Source: Brevundimonas sp. EYE_349
Lineage (GTDB): Bacteria; Pseudomonadota; Alphaproteobacteria; Caulobacterales; Caulobacteraceae
Direction of reading: 5' to 3'
DNA: 64,000 nt
Assembly: GCF_023147505.1 (NCBI RefSeq)
Contig: NZ_JAHXPB010000003.1
Location: 124,001-188,000 of the forward strand
In this document: positions 1 to 9,314 of the stretch, piece after piece
How the letters are laid out: each line of letters opens with the position of its first letter
Position numbering within the stretch: position 1 is the first letter of the stretch
Notes under the pieces: model-generated
What the model was told of the DNA's origin: nothing
Seen by the model: only the letters and a program-made list of their open reading frames with translations
Database searches by the model: none
Translations under genes and position numbers: made by a program

Positions 1-1102
1 CTGCGCCCGCCCCCGACCCTGAGGCTCCTATCCGCTCCACATAGGCCTGTAGCCGCGCCTTGCGATGCGACAGCGGCAGCTTGCGCAAATCCTCCGCGCC
101 TTCGAACAGCAGGTCGAAGGCGAAATAGACCAGACCGTCCGTCTTCTCGTCCGAGATCGCGGCCTGCAACGCCCCGAAGTCCGGCATGTGATCGTCGTCC
201 AGAGCGCACAGCTCCCCGTCGATCACCGCATCGGGCCAGGTCGCCGCGTCCGCCGCCAGGTCTGGGAAACGGTCGCTCCAGTCCAGACCTTTGCGCGTCC
301 GCAACACCGCACGACCGCCGCCGACGCCGATCTGGATGCGGTATCCGTCGAACTTTATCTCGTGCGCCCACCCCGCGCCGCCCGGCGGATGATCGGCGAC
401 CTTGCATAGTTGGATCGGCGCGAAGGCCGGCGGCTTCTTCGCCTTCTCGGCCGCCTTCGACGGCCTGGGCCTGGCTGGACCTTTACGCCCCGTCGGCTTG
501 GACGCCGTCCATTCCTTGCTCCCGTCCGCGATCTCGGCCAGCGACCGCCCTGTCGTGACCGATGCGTCGATCTGGGCCAGAGCGTCCCCCTCGCCCGCCA
601 CGGCGAAGTCGTCCTTCTCCTTCAGCAGCAGCCAGTTGTTGCGCTTGGACGGCTTGCCTCGATCGCTCTTCAAACGGATCAGGGCCCATTTGCCCTTCAG
701 CCGCTCGCCGTGAAGGATCATCTTGATCTGACCCTTGGTCCAGGCCGCCTCCAGGTCCGGCTCCTGCGGCTCCCAGGTCCCAACGTCCCACATCTGCACC
801 GTGCCGGCGCCATAGTTGCCGGCGGGGATCGTGCCCTCGAACGATCCATAGTCCAGCGGATGATCCTCGACCTCGACCGCCAGCCGCTTGACCGCCGTGT
901 CGCGTGACGGCGCCTTGGTCACGGCCCAGGACTTCAGCACCCCGTCCGCCTCAATGCGGAAATCGTAATGCAGCCGGGTCGCGGCATGGCGCTGGATCAG
1001 ATAGCGAAATCCGCTCTTGGCCCACGCAGACCTGGCGCCCTTCGGCTCCGGCGTTTCGCCGAACCGGCGCTTGGCCTGATAGGTCTTCAGTTCACCGCGC
1101 AT
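1..1102 (-). CDS. ligD: DNA ligase D, 5' part (runs off the left edge)
   Basis: ATP-dependent ligase of bacterial non-homologous end joining. The 367 visible residues hold an N-terminal 3'-phosphoesterase domain (about residues 30-160; QRHAATRLHYDFR at 38-50, with His39, His45 and His81) and the start of the ligase domain. In the latter, EIKFDGYR places the adenylated lysine at Lys250, followed by motif III IDGELCALD. The protein continues past base 1, so a C-terminal polymerase domain in the usual PE-ligase-polymerase order may exist but cannot be seen. The start chosen is the ATG at 1102, 34 nt after the extensin-like gene, which suggests co-transcription. No Ku gene lies in the window. Confidence 0.93.
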   Translation of the reverse strand, partial: MRGELKTYQAKRRFGETPEPKGARSAWAKSGFRYLIQRHAATRLHYDFRIEADGVLKSWAVTKAPSRDTAVKRLAVEVEDHPLDYGSFEGTIPAGNYGAGTVQMWDVGTWEPQEPDLEAAWTKGQIKMILHGERLKGKWALIRLKSDRGKPSKRNNWLLLKEKDDFAVAGEGDALAQIDASVTTGRSLAEIADGSKEWTASKPTGRKGPARPRPSKAAEKAKKPPAFAPIQLCKVADHPPGGAGWAHEIKFDGYRIQIGVGGGRAVLRTRKGLDWSDRFPDLAADAATWPDAVIDGELCALDDDHMPDFGALQAAISDEKTDGLVYFAFDLLFEGAEDLRKLPLSHRKARLQAYVERIGASGSGAGA

Positions 1103-1136
1103 ATTGGCGTAATCCGCCCCGCGCCAAAGCGTTGCC

Positions 1137-1880
1137 TCAGCGACAGAAGCGCGTGTCGGTCGCCTCCAGGTGCAGGTGGTCGTGGTGGACGGCGTTGTAG
1201 TCGGGGCTCAGGGTCGTGCCGAAGATGCGGCAGGCGTCGTCGCGGATGCGGCGCAGGAAGCGCGCTTCGGCCGTGTCGCCTGACCAGTCCTTCGTGACGG
1301 TGATGCGCCGCCCGTCCCTCAGCCGCACCCCGGCGAAGTCCAGCGCCGCCGCCTGGGCATGGGCGCTGATGCGGCTCGACCCCACGCCATTGTTCACATT
1401 GCGACAGGCGTAGGCGCCCATGTGATCGATCTGGACCACGTCCGAGCCCAGGATCTCGCGCGCCGCCGGCTCCAGCGACTGACGCCGCCAGATGCTCAGC
1501 GCCAGCGCCGTCTGGCAGGTCATCTCAACATCGCCCGGCGTCATGCGCGCCACCGTGCCCAGATCGGCGCCCAGCACCCCGCCTTGATGCAGGCCGCAGG
1601 TCGCGGTGTTCTGACGATCCGGCACAGGACTGAACCGCACGCGCGCGGCGTTCAACTCGGCCAGACACCGGCCCAGATCGCTCCCCTCGCGCACCACCAA
1701 CGCCTGGGTGCCGCCGTCGATGGCGCGATCCACCAGCCCCCCCACCAGCGGCGCCTCCGTCCGCGACGGATAGGGCGAGGACGGCCGCAACGGCTCGGGC
1801 GGCCGCCGCACGCATCCGCTCAGGACGAGCACGGCGCCGAGCGCTATCACAAGGGGCGACAGGCGTGAGGGGAAGAGCAT
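1137..1880 (-). CDS. Extensin-like family lipoprotein
   Basis: 247 residues. The N-terminus is a lipoprotein signal (hydrophobic stretch ending in LSGC, Cys23), so it should sit in the periplasm attached to a membrane. The rest matches the bacterial extensin-like C-terminal domain: paired cysteines, SAHAQAAALDFAG, and a C-terminal HHDHLHLE motif resembling the metal ligands of LAS/VanY-type peptidoglycan peptidases. A role in cell-wall hydrolysis is therefore plausible, but the substrate is unknown. It lies upstream of ligD on the same strand with a 34-nt gap. Confidence 0.8.
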   Translation of the reverse strand: MLFPSRLSPLVIALGAVLVLSGCVRRPPEPLRPSSPYPSRTEAPLVGGLVDRAIDGGTQALVVREGSDLGRCLAELNAARVRFSPVPDRQNTATCGLHQGGVLGADLGTVARMTPGDVEMTCQTALALSIWRRQSLEPAAREILGSDVVQIDHMGAYACRNVNNGVGSSRISAHAQAAALDFAGVRLRDGRRITVTKDWSGDTAEARFLRRIRDDACRIFGTTLSPDYNAVHHDHLHLEATDTRFCR

Positions 1881-1935
1881 GGTCGGGACGCTATCTGATT
1901 CCCTCTTCGCCCGTGGTCACGACGCGGAGAGCCGT

Positions 1936-2115
1936 CTATCGGCGGTTTTCGGAAGCCCCCTTGGCCCTGCAGCGATCCGAGCAAAACCGCACATGCTCCC
2001 AGTTCCGCGCCCACCTCTTGCGCCATGCGAAAGACAGCCCGCAGGCGGCGCAGACCTTGGTCGGCAGATCGGCCTTGGCCGGCGCCGTGCCCAGATTGAC
2101 GTGCTTTCGACCCAT
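1936..2115 (-). CDS. DUF2256 family small zinc-ribbon protein
   Basis: 59 residues. CxxC-x17-CxxxC (CAACGLSF ... FCSDRC) with a W-rich RKRWARNWE core is the DUF2256 signature, a tiny zinc-binding family of unknown role often found beside photolyase-like or housekeeping genes. The ATG at 2115 is preferred; a TTG at 2127 would add four residues but would sit inside the poly-T tail of the rpoD terminator. It lies between rpoD and the extensin-like gene on the same strand. Confidence 0.75.
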   Translation of the reverse strand: MGRKHVNLGTAPAKADLPTKVCAACGLSFAWRKRWARNWEHVRFCSDRCRAKGASENRR

Positions 2116-2126
2116 ATCGCCCGCCA

Positions 2127-2158
2127 AGAAAAAGGGCGGCCCTTTCGGCGCCGCCCTT
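2127..2158 (-). terminator. Rho-independent terminator after rpoD
   Basis: On the minus strand AAGGGCGGC pairs with GCCGCCCTT across a short loop and is followed by five T residues. It begins 9 nt beyond the rpoD stop codon. Confidence 0.85.
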
Positions 2159-2166
2159 GATCGTCT

Positions 2167-4113
2167 TCAGCTGTCGAGGAAGGACCGCAGTTTGCGCGAC
2201 CGCGACGGGTGCTTCAGCTTGCGAAGCGCCTTGGCCTCGATCTGACGGATGCGTTCGCGCGTCACCGAGAACTGCTGACCGACCTCTTCCAGCGTGTGGT
2301 CTGTATTCATGCCGATGCCGAAACGCATCCGCAGAACCCGCTCCTCGCGCGGCGTCAGCGAGGCCAGAACCCGCGTCGTCGTTTCGCGCAGGTTCGACTG
2401 GATGGCGGCGTCGATCGGCAGGACGGCGTTCTTGTCCTCGATGAAGTCGCCCAGGTGGCTGTCTTCCTCGTCGCCGATGGGCGTTTCGAGGCTGATCGGC
2501 TCCTTGGCGATCTTCAGGACCTTGCGCACCTTCTCCAGCGGCATGGCCAGCTTTTCGGCCAGTTCTTCCGGCGTCGGCTCGCGGCCGATTTCGTGCAGCA
2601 TTTGGCGGCTGGTGCGGACGATCTTGTTGATCGTCTCGATCATATGCACCGGAATTCGGATGGTGCGCGCCTGATCGGCGATGGAGCGGGTGATCGCCTG
2701 ACGAATCCACCAGGTCGCATAGGTCGAGAACTTGTAGCCGCGACGATACTCGAACTTGTCGACCGCCTTCATCAGACCGATGTTGCCTTCCTGGATCAGG
2801 TCCAGGAACTGCAGGCCGCGGTTGGTGTATTTCTTGGCGATGGAGATCACGAGGCGCAGGTTGGCCTCGACCATTTCCTTCTTGGCCTGACGGGCTTCGC
2901 GTTCGCCCTTCTGAACCGTCTGAACGATGCGGCGATAGTCGTCGATGGGCAGGCCGGCTTCCAGCGCCACGGCGGCGACGTCGGAACGGATGGTCGCGAT
3001 CTGGCTGGCTTCGTTTTCGCTGAACTTGGTCCAGCGCACGCCCTGCTCCTTGATCCGGTCGGTCCAGGTCGGGTCCAGTTCAGCGCCGAAATAGGCCTTC
3101 AGGAACTCAGGACGCGAAATCCCGTAGCTGTCGGCCAGACGCAGAAGGCGGCCTTCCAGACCGATCAGGCGCTTGTTGATGGCGTAAAGCTGCTCGACCA
3201 GCGCCTCGATGCGGTTGTTGTTCAGCTTCATCGTCTTCAGACGATCTGAAATCGCCACCGTCAGGGTGCGATAGGCTTTTTCGTCCTTGGCGCTCAGGAC
3301 CTCGCCCTTCAGACGGGTCTGAACCAGCTTGTCCTGCAGACCGCGGAACTCGCCGAAGTCCGCGGCGATGAGGTTCAGAACCTCCATCACGCCGTCGCGC
3401 AGCTCGGCTTCCAGCGCCGAAATGGACATGCCGCCGCCGTCGTCGAAATCATCGTCATCGTCGTCGTCGGACTCAGGCTTCTCTTCCGCCACCGGCTTGT
3501 TTTCGGCCTCTTCCTCCTCTTCGCCCTCCGGCTGGGCTGCGCCCGGCAGGGACGATGGATTCAGCACGCCATAGGTGGCGTCCAGGTCGATGACCTCGCG
3601 CAGCAGGATGCGGTTGTTCTCAAGCTCGTCGCGCCACACCATGATGGCTTCGAACGTCAGGGCGCTCTCGCACAGGCCCGAGATCATCGCGTCGCGACCG
3701 GCTTCGATCCGCTTGGCGATGGCGATTTCGCCCTCGCGGCTCAGCAGTTCGACCGAACCCATTTCGCGCAGATACATCCGCACCGGGTCGTCGGTGCGGT
3801 CATAGGCGGCCTTGGCCGGGGTTTCGGCGACGCCGGTGGAGGCGGCGGCGGCGACGTCGGTGGACTGCTGCTCCTGCGCGTCCTCTTCCGCCTCGACGAC
3901 ATTGACGCCCATTTCGGACAGCATCGCCAGGGTGTCTTCGATGGCGTCGGGGGTGACCTCTTCGGACGGCAGGACCTTGTTCAGCTCCTCCATCGTCACA
4001 TAGCCGCGCGCCTTGGCCTGTTTGATGAACTTCTTGACGCCGGCGTCGGTCAGATCGAGCAGGGGCCCGTCGGTCGAAACCTCGGCGTCCTGCGTCTCGG
4101 TCTGTGCGTTCAT
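2167..4113 (-). CDS. rpoD: RNA polymerase primary sigma factor RpoD
   Basis: 648 residues; the housekeeping sigma factor that directs RNA polymerase to most promoters. The N-terminus carries region 1.1. A very acidic linker follows around residues 195-230 (runs of Glu and Asp), inside the non-conserved region typical of proteobacterial sigma-70. Regions 2.1-2.4 include [20 protein letters not shown] and [10 protein letters not shown]; region 4.2 has [16 protein letters not shown] near the C-terminus. It follows dnaG with a 75-nt gap, the conserved macromolecular-synthesis arrangement. Length and order match Caulobacter RpoD. Confidence 0.98.
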   Translation of the reverse strand: MNAQTETQDAEVSTDGPLLDLTDAGVKKFIKQAKARGYVTMEELNKVLPSEEVTPDAIEDTLAMLSEMGVNVVEAEEDAQEQQSTDVAAAASTGVAETPAKAAYDRTDDPVRMYLREMGSVELLSREGEIAIAKRIEAGRDAMISGLCESALTFEAIMVWRDELENNRILLREVIDLDATYGVLNPSSLPGAAQPEGEEEEEAENKPVAEEKPESDDDDDDDFDDGGGMSISALEAELRDGVMEVLNLIAADFGEFRGLQDKLVQTRLKGEVLSAKDEKAYRTLTVAISDRLKTMKLNNNRIEALVEQLYAINKRLIGLEGRLLRLADSYGISRPEFLKAYFGAELDPTWTDRIKEQGVRWTKFSENEASQIATIRSDVAAVALEAGLPIDDYRRIVQTVQKGEREARQAKKEMVEANLRLVISIAKKYTNRGLQFLDLIQEGNIGLMKAVDKFEYRRGYKFSTYATWWIRQAITRSIADQARTIRIPVHMIETINKIVRTSRQMLHEIGREPTPEELAEKLAMPLEKVRKVLKIAKEPISLETPIGDEEDSHLGDFIEDKNAVLPIDAAIQSNLRETTTRVLASLTPREERVLRMRFGIGMNTDHTLEEVGQQFSVTRERIRQIEAKALRKLKHPSRSRKLRSFLDS

Positions 4114-4188
4114 AGTCAGTCTGTCTCCAGCCGGAGGGGGTGATCAATCCGCCCCGGCGAAAAATACAATGCCTGGCGAGGCGTAAGG

Positions 4189-6048
4189 TTACGCGCCCGC
4201 GCTGTCTTCCCAAATCGTCCCGGCTTTGATCGCACGGCGAAGCGCATCCCGCTCGGCCTTCAGCCGGCGGAAAGCCTCATCCTGCCCAGGCACGCCACGC
4301 GCCTGGGACAAGGCGTCCTCCAACGCGGCGACCCGCGTCGAAGCGTCGAACGCCTGCGACCATCGGACCCTTGCCTCGGCGAGGGGCGCATTTGCGGCCA
4401 GGAATGGCGCGCCGGACTTCGCCGCCGCCTTCTCGACCTCGCGCACTAAGGCATCATGACCCGATTGCGCCAGATGGCGTCGCAGGGCGGCGGAGTCAAG
4501 GGATCGTCCCGACAGACGCAGACGAACCAACTCCTGCGCCAGGCCATCCAACCCCTTGTCGCCGAAACCATGGGCCGAAATCTCCTCCAGATGGTCGTCC
4601 ATCCGCTCGGGATCCTCGATAGCGCCGTGGGCCAGGGCGGCCGGCACGGGTTCGATGGCGCGAAACAGCGACTGCATCGCCTGCGCCCCTTCCGCCGTCT
4701 GCCCCAGTTTCGGCGGCGGGCCGAAACCCCGCCTGCCCTGCCCCGGCGCCCAGGGCGCGCGCTGTGAACTGCGGGGGAACAGGGCGTCAAAACGTTCGAA
4801 CAGATCGCGTCTGTACTGTTCGGCCAGATCCTTGTCCTGAATGGCCGAGGCGGTGTTGCGAAGACGCGCCTTGAACCCGGCCTTCCGCTCGGGCGTGTCC
4901 AGCGGCTCCAGATCCTGTTCGCGGCGGAACAGCACCTCGGCGAAGCCGTGAGTCTCGGCCAGCGCCTGGCGCAACGCGGGCGCGCCTTTGTCACGCAGGA
5001 TGTCGTCCGGGTCCTGCCCCCCGCTGAGCAGCGAGAACCGGAACGACCGCCCCGCCTTCAGCAGCGGCAAAGACCGTTCGATGGCGCGATAGGCGGCGCG
5101 CAGACCCGCCGCGTCGCCGTCGAAGCACAGCACAGGCTCATGCGACACCCGCCACAGCCGCTCCATCTGTTCTTCGGTCAGGGCGGTGCCCATGGGCGCG
5201 ACGGCCGGCAGGCCCGCGCGCTGGCAGGCGATGACGTCCATATAGCCCTCGACCACGATGATGGCCTGGTCGTTCTTGGATTCCGCCCCAAGGATTCGTC
5301 GCGCCTCTGGCAAGCCGTAGAGGGTCGCCCCCTTGTGAAACAGCGGGCTTTCGGGGCCGTTCAGGTATTTGGCGCGATCGTCGGGGTTCATGGCCCGACC
5401 GCCGAAGCTGACGATTCGGCCGCGCGCATCCAGGATCGGAAACATCAGCCGGTCGCGGAACCGATCATAGGGCTGGCCGCCGCTCTCGGGCGCGATCAGC
5501 AGGCCGGCCTCGACCAGATCGGCCGGCCGCGCGCCGCGTTGGACCAGCGCCTGTTTCAGCCCCTCGCGGTCGTTAGGCGCATAGCCCAGCCCGAACCGCT
5601 CCCACTGATCTTCCGGCAGGCCGCGCTTTTCCAGATAGTCGCGCGCCGCCTTGCCCGGCGTACGGCGCAGGTTGGCGGCGAACCATTTCTGGGCCAGGTC
5701 CATCCAGTCCGACAGGCCTGCTCGCTTCTGCTCGCGCTCGGCCTCCTTGGGGTCTTCGGCGGGAAGCTGCATCCCCGCTTCGCCCGCCAGCCGCTGCACC
5801 GCCTCGACGAAGCTCAGCCGCTCCGTCTCCTGCAGGAAACTGATGATGTCTCCGTGTTTGCCGGACGAGAAGTCGTGGAAGAACCCCTTGTCGTCATTGA
5901 CGAAGAAAGACGGCGACTTCTCCTTGGAGAAGGGCGACAGGCCCACGTATTCCCGGCCCTGACGTTTCAGCTTCACCGTCCGCCCGATGACGTCGGACGG
6001 CCGAAGGCGAGCCTTCAATTCATCGATGAATCTTTCGTCGAAACGCAC
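4189..6048 (-). CDS. dnaG: DNA primase DnaG
   Basis: 619 residues; synthesises RNA primers at the replication fork. The order is an N-terminal CHC2-type domain, a TOPRIM core (IIVVEGYMDVIA; LCFDGDAAG) and a C-terminal helicase-binding region. The N-terminal domain keeps the fold signature SPF-x-KEK-x-PSF-x-V and GKHGD, but the four zinc ligands are replaced by Ser38, Ser41, Asp59 and Ser62, so this primase probably binds no zinc there. It lies directly upstream of rpoD. Confidence 0.97.
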   Translation of the reverse strand: MRFDERFIDELKARLRPSDVIGRTVKLKRQGREYVGLSPFSKEKSPSFFVNDDKGFFHDFSSGKHGDIISFLQETERLSFVEAVQRLAGEAGMQLPAEDPKEAEREQKRAGLSDWMDLAQKWFAANLRRTPGKAARDYLEKRGLPEDQWERFGLGYAPNDREGLKQALVQRGARPADLVEAGLLIAPESGGQPYDRFRDRLMFPILDARGRIVSFGGRAMNPDDRAKYLNGPESPLFHKGATLYGLPEARRILGAESKNDQAIIVVEGYMDVIACQRAGLPAVAPMGTALTEEQMERLWRVSHEPVLCFDGDAAGLRAAYRAIERSLPLLKAGRSFRFSLLSGGQDPDDILRDKGAPALRQALAETHGFAEVLFRREQDLEPLDTPERKAGFKARLRNTASAIQDKDLAEQYRRDLFERFDALFPRSSQRAPWAPGQGRRGFGPPPKLGQTAEGAQAMQSLFRAIEPVPAALAHGAIEDPERMDDHLEEISAHGFGDKGLDGLAQELVRLRLSGRSLDSAALRRHLAQSGHDALVREVEKAAAKSGAPFLAANAPLAEARVRWSQAFDASTRVAALEDALSQARGVPGQDEAFRRLKAERDALRRAIKAGTIWEDSAGA

Positions 6049-6103
6049 CCGGCGATCCTTAGGCGTTCAGCCCTTTCACGTCGACGGATTAAGGGGCGAT
6101 CAG

Positions 6104-6143
6104 GCGGTTCGTCCAGTCATCCCCCGATAACCGAACGAACCGC
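6104..6143. other. Inverted repeat upstream of dnaG
   Basis: GCGGTTCGT at 6104-6112 and ACGAACCGC at 6135-6143 form a 9-bp perfect stem with a 22-nt loop. It lies 56 nt upstream of the dnaG start, in the 267-nt gap that also separates the ldcA gene. It could be a structured leader of the dnaG-rpoD transcript or an operator. No recognised family. Confidence 0.35.
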
Positions 6144-6315
6144 CGCATCGCAGAAGGCGTAAACCGCAGCGTCCCCCAACGCCTTGGCTTAACGAAGTCC
6201 TAACGCCTCGCGGACCTGCATCTGACGTTGAGAGCCCGCCGCTGTCGAGAGGGCGACAAGCTTTACCGTAACGATCAAGGCAAGACTGTGTCTTTTACGC
6301 CGCGCACGGTTTGAC

Positions 6316-7149
6316 TCATCGGGCGCCGAATGGAACGATCTTGTTGGCGCCATCATGCCCGATATCGGCCGATCCCAGGTAGGCTATGCCTGACCTCAGG
6401 CACCAGTATCGAACGATCTCTTCCGGGGTTTGACCAAAATCGGGATCATTCTCCGGGATTTCGGACACTCGCCCAAGGCGAATTCCCGCAACCCGCCTTA
6501 TGCTGGCCTGGCCCGTCAGGTGAAACATCATGCGGTCCACGCGATAGGCCGCCTCGGCCACCTCCTCCAGCATCAGCACATGGCCCGTCAGATCAGGCTC
6601 CAGAACCGTGCCGAGCAGCTGGTCGATGATGGTCAGGTTGAACGCGACGGCGGGACGCGGATCATCGGCCAGCGACGGCTCGATCCAGTCGCTGCGCCCG
6701 GCGCTCAGCCAGGCGACGGCGCCCGCAGCCGTCTCGTCATGGCGCACGGAATCCGACGCCATCGGCCCGTGAGCCAGATGCTGGAACCCGGCCTTGTACA
6801 TTCCGGCCAGCAGACTGCCGGCGTCGGAATAGCCGAGGTAGCGCTTCTTGCGCGCCACCGCGTTCAGCCGGGGAATGACGGATTCAGCGATGCGGCAAGA
6901 CCCGTATCCGCCGCGTGCGAACCAGATGGCGTCGATGCGCGGGTCATTGGCGAACTCGACGAAGGCGTCGGCCCGCGCCCGGTCGTCGCCCGCGAAATGG
7001 CCGTGCTTCAGGAAACAGGCGGGATGAAAGACCACCGCCACGTCACCGTCGGGATGGTGTTCGGCGAACCAGGCATTGACGGCGTCGGCCCGCTCGCTCG
7101 AGAAGCGGGAACTGGCGCAGACGACGCCGATCTTGAATCCCGTTTTCAT
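6316..7149 (-). CDS. ldcA: S66 family L,D-carboxypeptidase (LdcA-like)
   Basis: 277 residues. Cytoplasmic serine peptidase of murein recycling: it removes the terminal D-Ala from tetrapeptides. The S66 catalytic residues are visible: nucleophile Ser84 in GGYGS, the Glu pair 195-196 in MLEEV, and His265 in GHDGANKIVPFG. It is slightly shorter than E. coli LdcA (about 305). The gene overlaps the upstream isochorismatase-fold gene by 4 nt. The divergent MurC/Mpl-like gene at 7793 would use the tripeptide this enzyme produces, which supports the recycling role. Confidence 0.88.
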   Translation of the reverse strand: MKTGFKIGVVCASSRFSSERADAVNAWFAEHHPDGDVAVVFHPACFLKHGHFAGDDRARADAFVEFANDPRIDAIWFARGGYGSCRIAESVIPRLNAVARKKRYLGYSDAGSLLAGMYKAGFQHLAHGPMASDSVRHDETAAGAVAWLSAGRSDWIEPSLADDPRPAVAFNLTIIDQLLGTVLEPDLTGHVLMLEEVAEAAYRVDRMMFHLTGQASIRRVAGIRLGRVSEIPENDPDFGQTPEEIVRYWCLRSGIAYLGSADIGHDGANKIVPFGAR

Positions 7150-7751
7150 GCCGCCCCCAGGCCGTTCAGCGTCTGCGCGGTCGAGCGGACGCGGGCGATG
7201 CGAGGCAGAATCTTCGTGGTCGCGAAATCATGCGCCTCGGCGGCGAAACTGCTGCAGGCGTCCTCGACCACCACCATGCCGTACCCAAGGGACCAGCCTT
7301 CGCGGACGGTGGATTCCACCCCCATATTGGTCGCCACGCCCGCCACCAGCACCGTCTCGACCCCCAACCGGCGCAGGCAGGGATCCAGGTCGGTCCCGAA
7401 AAAGGCGCCCCACTGGCGCTTGGTGACGATAAGGTCGGGGGCGAGCGCCAGAATCTCGGGTCGCAAATCTGCAAAGTCGGCGGGCAGGTCGCCCATAGGC
7501 GTCGTGTCGGTCGCCCCCTTGGGCGCCAGTTCGCCCCCGGCGCCAAAATCCACGCGGACAGCCACGACCCGCCCGCCGGCCGCCTTCACGGCCTTGGCCA
7601 GGGTCACATTGCGGTCGACCACCGTCTCGACGTCATGCGGCAGGCGCGGAGTCGACAGAATCCCCTTCTGCAGGTCGATCATCACCAATGCGGTCTTGCG
7701 GGGATCGAGTTCGAGGGCCACGACGTCTCCTGACGGAATCATCTGCATCAC
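7146..7751 (-). CDS. Isochorismatase-fold hydrolase lacking the catalytic cysteine
   Basis: 201 residues with the isochorismatase-like fold: MIDLQ (Asp26), Lys111 in TKRQWGAFF, and the VAGVATNMGVEST loop. In cysteine hydrolases of this family the residue after ATN-x is Cys; here it is Gly144, as in EntB/PhzD-type isochorismatases and YecD-like proteins. It is therefore probably not a nicotinamidase-type amidase. The substrate is unknown. It overlaps ldcA by 4 nt and shares a 41-nt divergent promoter region with the Mur ligase gene. Confidence 0.8.
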   Translation of the reverse strand: MMQMIPSGDVVALELDPRKTALVMIDLQKGILSTPRLPHDVETVVDRNVTLAKAVKAAGGRVVAVRVDFGAGGELAPKGATDTTPMGDLPADFADLRPEILALAPDLIVTKRQWGAFFGTDLDPCLRRLGVETVLVAGVATNMGVESTVREGWSLGYGMVVVEDACSSFAAEAHDFATTKILPRIARVRSTAQTLNGLGAA

Positions 7752-7792
7752 TGCGCGCCGCCGTCGGGCGCGACGGGTCTTCCTAACGCACC

Positions 7793-9187
7793 ATGACCGA
7801 CAGCGCCTCCTACTTCTTCTGCGGCATCGGCGGATCGGGGATGCTGCCCCTGGCCATGATCGTCCAGGCGCGCGGAAACGTCATCGAAGGCTCCGACCGC
7901 GCCCTGGATCAGGGTCGTACGCCCGAGAAGTTCGACTGGCTGCGCGCCCATGGCGTGACCCTGCATCCCCAGGACGGATCGGGCGTGACCCGCGCGGATC
8001 AGACCGTAATCGCCACCGGCGCCATCGAGGAGACGGTGCCGGACATCGGTGCGGCTCGCCGCGCGGGCGCAACCATCAAGACCCGCCCCGAACTGCTCAG
8101 CGAACTGTTCAACGCCGCCCCGACCTCGGTCGGCGTGGCCGGCACCAGCGGCAAGTCCACCATCACCGGCATGATCGCCTGGATCCTGCATCAGACAGGC
8201 CGCCAGCCGACCGTGATGAACGGGGCGGTGATGAAGAACTTCGCCGACGCCGACCATCCGTTCGCCAGCGCCCTGATCGGCGGGCCGGACCTGTTCGTGT
8301 CGGAGGTGGACGAAAGCGACGGCTCGATCGCCCGCTACGATCCGACCGTCGCGGTGGTCTCCAACATCTCGCTGGACCACAAGTCGATGGAGGAACTGCG
8401 CCATCTGTTCGGCGGCTTCACCGCCCGGGCGACCACGGCGGTGCTGAATATGGACAACCCCGAGACGGCGGCCCTGGCCCAGACCCTGCCGCCCGGCAAG
8501 GCCATCACCTTCGGTCTGGGCGAGGAGAAGGCCGACCTGTCCGCCCACGACCTGCAGCCCCTGCCGACCGGAATGAAGTTTCGTCTGATCGCGGGGTGGA
8601 GCGAATATGACGCCGTGCTGCACGTGCCCGGCGCCCATAATGTCGCCAATGCTCTGGCGGCGCTGGGCGCGGTCAAGGCGCTGGGTGTCCCGGTGGGCGA
8701 GGCGGTCAAGGCGTTGGAGACTTTCGTCGGCATCCGCCGTCGCATGGAGGTGGTCGGTACCGCGAACGGCATCACCGTCATCGACGACTTCGCCCATAAC
8801 CCGGACAAGATCGCCGCCACCCTGAAAACCCTGCACGCCTTCGACGGCCGGCTGTTGATCCTGTTCCAGCCGCATGGGTTCGGCCCGCTGAAGCTGATGA
8901 AGCCGGAGTTCATAGACGGTTTCGCCGGCCTGATGCGCGAGGACGATGTGCTGCTGATGCCCGAGCCGGTCTATTACGGCGGCACCACCGACCGCAGCGT
9001 GGGCTCCGAGGACATCGCCTCTGGCGTCCGCGCCGCCGGGCGCAACGCCGAGGCGCTGGCGACGCGCGCCGACTGCGGCGACCGGATCGTGGACATCGCA
9101 AAGCCCGGCGACCGCATCATCGTCATGGGCGCGCGGGACGACACCCTGTCCACCTTCGCGGCGGAACTGTTGGGGCGGCTTGGCTAA
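7793..9187 (+). CDS. Mur ligase family protein (MurC/Mpl type)
   Basis: 464 residues with all three Mur ligase domains: an N-terminal UDP-binding GIGGSGM motif, a central ATP-binding loop GTSGKST (usually GTHGKTT), the EVDESDG and SNISLDHKS stretches, and a C-terminal DDFAHNPDKI. The last motif resembles Mpl (DDFAHHP) more than MurC (DDYGHHP). Mpl joins recycled L-Ala-D-Glu-mDAP to UDP-MurNAc. The facing ldcA gene, whose product makes that tripeptide, favours Mpl over a biosynthetic MurC, which normally sits in the dcw cluster. Substrate assignment is an inference. Confidence 0.8.
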   Translation: MTDSASYFFCGIGGSGMLPLAMIVQARGNVIEGSDRALDQGRTPEKFDWLRAHGVTLHPQDGSGVTRADQTVIATGAIEETVPDIGAARRAGATIKTRPELLSELFNAAPTSVGVAGTSGKSTITGMIAWILHQTGRQPTVMNGAVMKNFADADHPFASALIGGPDLFVSEVDESDGSIARYDPTVAVVSNISLDHKSMEELRHLFGGFTARATTAVLNMDNPETAALAQTLPPGKAITFGLGEEKADLSAHDLQPLPTGMKFRLIAGWSEYDAVLHVPGAHNVANALAALGAVKALGVPVGEAVKALETFVGIRRRMEVVGTANGITVIDDFAHNPDKIAATLKTLHAFDGRLLILFQPHGFGPLKLMKPEFIDGFAGLMREDDVLLMPEPVYYGGTTDRSVGSEDIASGVRAAGRNAEALATRADCGDRIVDIAKPGDRIIVMGARDDTLSTFAAELLGRLG

Positions 9188-9196
9188 TCCTTGGCG

Positions 9197-9300
9197 CGTC
9201 ATCCTCGCCCTTGTGGCGAGGCCCCCTACGCCCGGTGGGGGCCGTGTGTCACCGTCATCGACGGAGCCTATGGATGCTAGGCGCAAGGCCTAGGATGACG
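9197..9300. repeat. Palindromic intergenic repeat, copy A (long form)
   Basis: Starts CGTCATCCT and ends CCTAGGATGACG. Between them are smaller hairpins (CCTCGCC/GGCGAGG and CCCCC/GGGGG). It fills the gap between the convergent 3' ends of the Mur ligase and reductase genes. Related copies are at 27335, 46782 and 53712. Confidence 0.75.
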
Positions 9301-9314
9301 AGCTGTTGGCAGGT

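Noticed and set aside
6430..8610. 726-codon plus-strand frame crossing ldcA, the isochorismatase-fold gene and the Mur ligase gene
   Set aside because: It runs antisense to two real genes and out of frame through the third; composition is that of a shadow frame.
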